Source of the DNA: Platerodrilus igneus
Taxonomy: Eukaryota > Arthropoda > Insecta > Coleoptera > Lycidae
DNA: 64,000 nucleotides
NCBI GenBank assembly: GCA_036346225.1
Contig: JARFIW010000170.1
Span: forward strand, 12,710,501-12,774,500
Direction: 5' to 3'
A program made the translations under genes and the position numbers. Positions 58,950 through 64,000 of the stretch are shown here, piece after piece. Each line of letters begins with the position of its first letter. Position 1 is the first letter of the stretch. The notes under the pieces were generated by a model, which ran no database searches, had not been told where the DNA came from, and saw only the letters and a list, made by a program, of their open reading frames with translations.

Positions 58950-59250
58950 GTGCATTTATATTTCCAATGCTTCACCCGAAGGTACTACATTGGACAGGAG
59001 GCGAGTTTTTTTTACTTGAAAAATTTGGAATTATGCCGAACCCTTGCTGTTACAAGCAAGGTAGGGATCTTTAACATGCGTGATAACACTCGCACACGGG
59101 ACCTCTATTTAACCTCTAATCCGAACAAGGACGTAATTTTTGTGAAATATGCTCACCTGCCATTTTTCAAGCAGTTGGCCGTGTCGGGATTCGAACCCAG
59201 GACCTTGGGATCCGTAGTCTTACGCTTATTGCATTGATCCACGGCGATAC
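58950..59250 (-). mobile_element. SINE family A, copy 3 (full length)
   Basis: 301 bp with the tRNA-like head including box B GGTTCGAATCC, flanked by the perfect 15-bp duplication CATCATCCAGATACC at 58935-58949 and 59251-59265. The duplicated target codes for the YLDD motif of the RT relic. Confidence 0.92.
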
Positions 59251-60014
59251 CATCATCCAGATACCACATATTCAACTCGGATTTTAGCTGGTCAATAATT
59301 GGCTGGAGAACTAAACAAAAAATTAAACAACCAACAGGATCCTCTTGTTGAGCACCTACTTGATATAAGATTTCTCGCTGTACAAAGAAAATACTGGATT
59401 CTGTGGAGTAGCATTGATTCAGATAAGGATACAAGGGAACCTTGTTTCTTACACATTCAAGTAAAACGTCTCTTTAGATACTGTTAAAAGCATTTTGAAA
59501 GTCAACTTTCAAAATAACTTTATCTGTTCCTTGGTTTAGATTGACAAAAGTGCAAACAGCGTGTACGACGGCTTCACAGCCACTTTTGGTTCCAAAACCT
59601 AATTGTGTAGAAAAAAAAGTATGATGCCATTTCTTCACGAACAGCAGAACATGCTAATTTTTATAGTAGTCTCCGTAACATTCCCAACAGCAATTGGACG
59701 GATTCCACCAAATTTTTTTATTTAAAGCGAACAAGGATGCTCCATACAGTAAATTTGTAATGTTGTTTACTGTTCCAGATAACATGAAGTTGAAGAGTCT
59801 TGTTAGAGAGGTTAATAGACTTTTGCTGCTGTTCCATTGGAATTTCCAAGAAGAGCTTTGAAATGCTGAGGACGGAAACCGTCTAAACCATCTGCAGATC
59901 CGCTCGGGAAATTGAAAATAGATTTTTGAACATCTGACTCCATTACGATTGGTTAGTTTTCTTCAGTCCTGGGTGGTGTTGGGAAATTAAGAGAATTTGA
60001 TGAGGAAGGATGTT

Positions 60015-61827
60015 TTTCTAGTAAAAGTGGATTCATTTGCTGATGCCAGACTGTGTCACGGAAAATTTCAGTCAAGTTAACGGCCACTAGAAAAGTGCTT
60101 AGGTAGCGGCTTTTGGGTTGGGGGTGGTGACAACTTTTGCTCCGGCTTAGTCAGGGTGAGACTCTAATTCAGGGTATATCAGAAAAGGTATTGCACAGAT
60201 TATATTCATAAAGGTTAGTATTGAATCAGAGCCTGGACAGGGAATGCCAAGGCGCCAGGAACTGATAAAAATAAAGGAGCGTATGAAACCTAAAGTCCTA
60301 GTTCCAACAGACTTCGAACGAACCCCCTTCCAGATCATAAATATAAAACACGCAACTTCACAAAATAACTATCTTTAATATCGTATCGGAACACAAAACA
60401 ATTAATGACAAAAATTCTAAATACCAGTTGAATTTCAATATTACCTCAATTATGATTAACACATGCATAGAAAATACAAAATTTTGTAAACATTATCATA
60501 AGTAACCCCGCACGAGTGCATATCAGGGAAAAATAACTTTTAATTTCCCACTCACTTTAATGTTACTAATTCCTCACGTACTCATATACCCTTGGCCAAG
60601 AGAGCATGTAGTAGTACGTAGGAAGCAATCTCTAACAATAGTGTAAATATTAGATACCTTAACGTACTGTTGAAGTATTTCACTAATAATCTTAATAAGT
60701 CGCCCTAGGCAGTAAAGAGGGTGCCTAGAAATATACTACATGTTGATTTTAAATATTAAATTTTGTACATCAGCATTACAGAATTTTGAATGAAGTAGAT
60801 GTACTTCCTAAGAACAGCAATAGCTCAAATTATTAATATTAACTACTAGTAAGGGAAAATAATAATACCACAATAACACAAATACAAACGAATAATAAAT
60901 ACATGGAATAATCTTACTCAATGATTAGCTTTTGTATGTAGTTATCTCACATCAAAGGTCGTCCAAGTGTTAGGCTGTTGGAATGATAACCCAGAGTAAC
61001 GACAGCTGATCGGCAACGCCAATAAATTAGAAGTAATAGAGTTGGTAGTTCAACAACGTTCTTAAGATAAAGGAGGCAGGAGCATAAACAGAATGAAGAG
61101 CATACGCATAACAAGCACAATGAGAAGGCATACGAAGGAAAACTAAAAAATCACGTAAATGGATCAATTAAACGTGCACTAACTGATTTAGAGATAACAG
61201 GACGTTACATCTGCACCAATTATTAACGATGCTGATGAATTTAAATCCACTACAAATGAAAATCGAAGCTTGCAAAAGGCATTCTAGAACCATAAAACCA
61301 AAATTGCCAAACTCCAATATTAATTTGTCGGATCCGCCTAAATGCATACTTAATACGATGAAATCTGCAGAAATCCAACCTTCACCAACAACGATCGAAA
61401 TAAGAATACCTCTTATCCACAAGGACAAGAGCAAAGTACAGCTTATTATCATATTTGTAATTTTAAATGCAGATAAATAACATAAATTTTAGTACACGGC
61501 AATAACCTGCAATTATGAAGGTTAACACAAATGCAGCGCAAAGATAAATGTAGAACCGCCACTGAAATTAGCAAACGCCGCTTTACGGCGCTGCCCTTTA
61601 TAGTGACGGGTTCAAGAATATAAGAAGCTACCCGCTTCAAACACCCTTGCGCAGGAACACTTTATGTTTATCAAAAGTAATACTCAACTTGTATTAAACT
61701 GTGCAATTTACTGGCATAAAATATAACTTTTTTGGACGAGACATAAAAATCACTCTTGACATATATGTAACAACACATAATAATCCATCGCCTACTACTT
61801 AAGTTTAAATACATATGAGGCGCGTTT
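60015..61827. other. Possible 3' LTR and flank of BEL/Pao element 2
   Basis: No gene recognised. The LTR of the next element should begin here (reading on the minus strand from about 61833), but without the 5' LTR in the window its end cannot be fixed; a candidate TGACAAC start lies near 60128. Confidence 0.35.
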
Positions 61828-61896
61828 GCAACATTCTCCCACCTTGTGTTATGAGCAACCGAAGAACACAACAAAATTTACGCGCCACTGTCCAAC

Positions 61897-62883
61897 CTAG
61901 TACGCAAGTCTTTCCGGCAACTTAACTTGCCGTCCACTTTTAGTGTACACACGTGTTTTACTCACAGGTACAATGTTCCTTCTTAACTGCTCTTCTGAGG
62001 AATCGCCGTCATGCACTGCATTTTCAGTAGCTGCTCCCACCTGACCGTAGCTATTCACAGAATCAAGATGAACCATTTCACCTTCTGAACACTCCAACGG
62101 ATAAATACGCTGAATTGGGCACACCAACTGACCTTTAGCAGTTTTTAGTCGGACAACGCGTACTCGTCCATCTTTACCAGGTATCAACTCTGTTATGCGA
62201 CCCAGAGGCCAGTCTATCCGTTTTGTCTGATCATTTCCAATCATAACGATCTCACCGACATTTAGTGAACGTATTTTGCAATGTTTGGACACCATACGTA
62301 ATTGACCCAAGTATTCGGTACGAAATCTTCTGTGTAATACATCATGAATCTTTTTGTGACGTAACAGTTGCTTGTTCAATGATGCAGAATCAAATACATC
62401 TAATTCTGGTACTCCAATTTCATGCCGTTCCTGCAGAAACATATTTGGTGTTAACGGCTCCAAATCGTTCACATCACTCGAGATGTAAGTCAAAGGTCTA
62501 GCGTTTATAATGGCTTCACAATCACATAATATAGTATGTAGTCCGTCAAAATCTAGCGAAGCCCTTCCTAAAACTTTACGTAATAATTGTTTTAACATGG
62601 AAATCAATCTCTCCCAAAATCCACCCCACCATGCTGCGGTTGGAGGGTTAAACTTCCATGCAATACGTTGCACCGCTGAATATTTTTTTACAGCGTCCCA
62701 ATTCACTTTGCGCATCGCGGTATCTGTACCGACAAAATTAATTCCATTGTCTGAATATACGATACATGGTTGGCCCCTTCTAGCAATGAATCTACGGAAA
62801 GAGTCAACAAATGTTCCAGTTGACAAGGATGTAACAAGTTCAAAATGTACAGCACGATATATCGCACACGTGAAAATACACAC
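61897..62883 (-). pseudogene. BEL/Pao 2 integrase core end and DUF5641-type domain
   Basis: About 328 codons. YSDNGINFVGTD (second D) and WWGGFWERLISMLK (E) of the DDE triad are present. The family-type AIINARPLTY, LTPNMFL and the C-terminal WPLGRITELIPGKDGRVR follow. The first D sits in the upstream frame (62884-63183), separated by a frame break at about 62883. It ends in a charged tail, KSGRQVKLPERLAY. Confidence 0.87.
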
Positions 62884-63647
62884 CTATGCTTTCTGTCCAT
62901 TTCTTATAAACATAGGCCCGGCCATATCAACACCAATGATTTCGAAGACTGCCGCGTCACGTACTCTATCACTAGGTAACGGCGGCGTAATTTCTTCCAT
63001 TCTGGAAGCGTTTTGTCGTTTACACACAACACAATTTCCAATAACAGTTTTTATGCTACGACGACCTCCTAGAATCCAATAGCGTTCTCTTAATAGAGAT
63101 AAAAGTGTCTGCACACCAGTGTGACAGGACTCAACGTGCTTATCCAATATAAGCTTTTTAACCACTGGGTGCTTCCCAGGCAATAACAGAGGATATCTAA
63201 AGTTGACATCGTCTTCGCGATATGAACTTTGGTATTCAGACGAATAATACCATTTTTATCAATAATTGGTTGCAATGAAGACAACTCTTTTACCTTCTGA
63301 TCTTGAAACGATTCTTGTTGTATAACTTTAACAAGACACAGCTCAGCAGCTTCTGTTTCTTCTACAGATAAACATTTATCCAGAATTTGGCCATCAGGAA
63401 AACGACAATTGTGAATGAAACGTAAAATCCACGCAAGCAAGCAAATGATTTCATTGTAATGAGAAAAACGTTTATTATACCATAAGTCTTCACTGTTTAG
63501 CATAGATGCTACAAGTCTTTTGCGACGTTCTCTACCAACCTCATCTTCATTGACCTCAAGATCCGCCTTAGGCCATGCACAGTGTGGTTGGTATAACCAG
63601 GACGGTCCCTCTAACCATTTGGATTCTAGCAATTGTTTGGGGAACAA
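62884..63647 (-). pseudogene. BEL/Pao 2 integrase zinc region and first catalytic D
   Basis: 62884-63183 holds KHVESCHTGVQTLLSLLRER, the C-V-V-C zinc cysteines and GVDMAGPMF (first D). 63090-63647 overlaps in another frame and carries the linker after RNase H (LEGPSWLY, RFSHYNEIICLLAWILRF). Frameshifts separate the two. Confidence 0.82.
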
Positions 63648-64000
63648 CGCGAGATGGGAGGTCCGCTGGATTCAAATTTCCTGGAACATGGTGCCACATG
63701 TTTTTATCGGTCAACTTACGAATTTCTGCAATCCGATTCCAAACAAATGCAGACCATTGATCTTCTTGTTTTATCCAAGAAATAACAGTACTCGAATCGC
63801 TCCAAAAATAACTTTCAAATTCGTTATCAATCAACGATTTCAACACGTCTTTTATAGAGACGTACAAGCGTGCTGCAATCGTAGCAGCCAACAATTCGAG
63901 CCGGGGAATAGTCATTTCTTTTAAAGGTGCAATTCTCGCCTTTGCTTGAAGTAAACTTACTTTTACACCATCGACCTTTTCTACTCTTACATAAACTACC
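63568..64000 (-). pseudogene. BEL/Pao 2 RNase H
   Basis: RNase H motifs: TIPRLELLAATIAARL (E), YFWSDSSTVISWIKQ (D), NPADLPSRVV (D). The frame is open to the window edge, where the RT side is cut off. Confidence 0.82.

Larger units (their letters stand above)
58205..60010 (-). pseudogene. Non-LTR-like reverse transcriptase relic with YLDD
   Basis: Minus-strand RT. From about 60000 downward: MEQQQKSLLTSLTRLFNF, GFGTKSGCEAVVHAVCTF, VILKVDFQNAFNSI (palm), VGAQQEDPVGCLIFCLVLQP and LKSELNMWYLDDG (catalytic YLDD, at about 59247-59275). After two SINE copies, the C-terminal part resumes (58332-58655, 58211-58486), ending ISSLPVRFGGIGIRK. Stops and frameshifts are frequent. The clade is not clear; it differs from the CR1/jockey LINE here. 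Confidence 0.78.
61828..64000 (-). mobile_element. Second BEL/Pao element, 3' part (continues beyond the window)
   Basis: Minus-strand RNase H, integrase and DUF5641-type tail in BEL/Pao order, followed by a purine tract (complement of 61834-61845, AAGGTGGGAGAA) and a TGTTGC LTR start at about 61833. Its integrase differs strongly from the BEL/Pao element at 36-43 kb. Confidence 0.82.

Overview
The window looks like part of an arthropod genome, most likely an insect. It is AT-rich, has tiny introns (46-51 nt) next to very large ones, and carries a typical insect transposon load: Ty3/gypsy, BEL/Pao, CR1/jockey-type LINEs, Tc1/mariner with a DUF4817-type helix-turn-helix, hAT, PIF/Harbinger and a pogo/Tigger derivative. 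I cannot name the species.

One host gene spans most of the window on the + strand. It is an AKAP17A (XE7/SFRS17A)-like gene whose coding sequence I rebuilt from six exons: 9458-10377, 22476-22683, 22732-22782, 47436-47613, 47660-47863 and 56252-56817. Every junction has GT/AG ends and compatible phase. The joined frame is 2127 nt (708 codons plus stop), close in length to vertebrate AKAP17A. Introns 2 and 4 are 48 and 46 nt. Introns 1, 3 and 5 are about 12.1, 24.7 and 8.4 kb and are filled with transposons.

Layout. 1-5816: a young LTR element whose gag runs directly into integrase, with protease, RT and RNase H missing. 6372-6665: a tRNA-headed SINE with a perfect 14-bp target duplication. 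Intron 1: a gypsy relic (11173-13470), a LINE on the minus strand with a 38-bp repeat array at its 5' side (13535-17540), a second gypsy relic (about 19170-21680) and a dimer of a second SINE-like family (21682-22345). Intron 3: a LINE fragment, a 0.9-kb inverted-repeat element with four 70-bp repeats, a possible 63-codon membrane peptide, then a nest. In the nest a gypsy element (29191-35259) lies inside a hAT (27609-35970), which lies at the edge of a Tc1/mariner relic that is also split by a BEL/Pao element (36261-42866). Next comes an inverted pair of repeats carrying U6 snRNA-like sequence (44935-46405). Intron 5: a PIF/Harbinger element (49470-52640) inserted between box A and box B of a SINE copy, a mariner relic, and a 560-bp Tigger derivative. 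Downstream of the gene: a YLDD reverse transcriptase relic split by SINEs (58205-60010) and the 3' part of a second BEL/Pao element (61828-64000).

The transposons show their order of arrival through target duplications (CTAT, CTATACAG, TAAAC, TAA, TA, 14-bp and 15-bp SINE duplications). Several elements have nearly identical LTRs yet carry many single-base frameshifts, so either they died very recently or the assembly has leftover indel errors.
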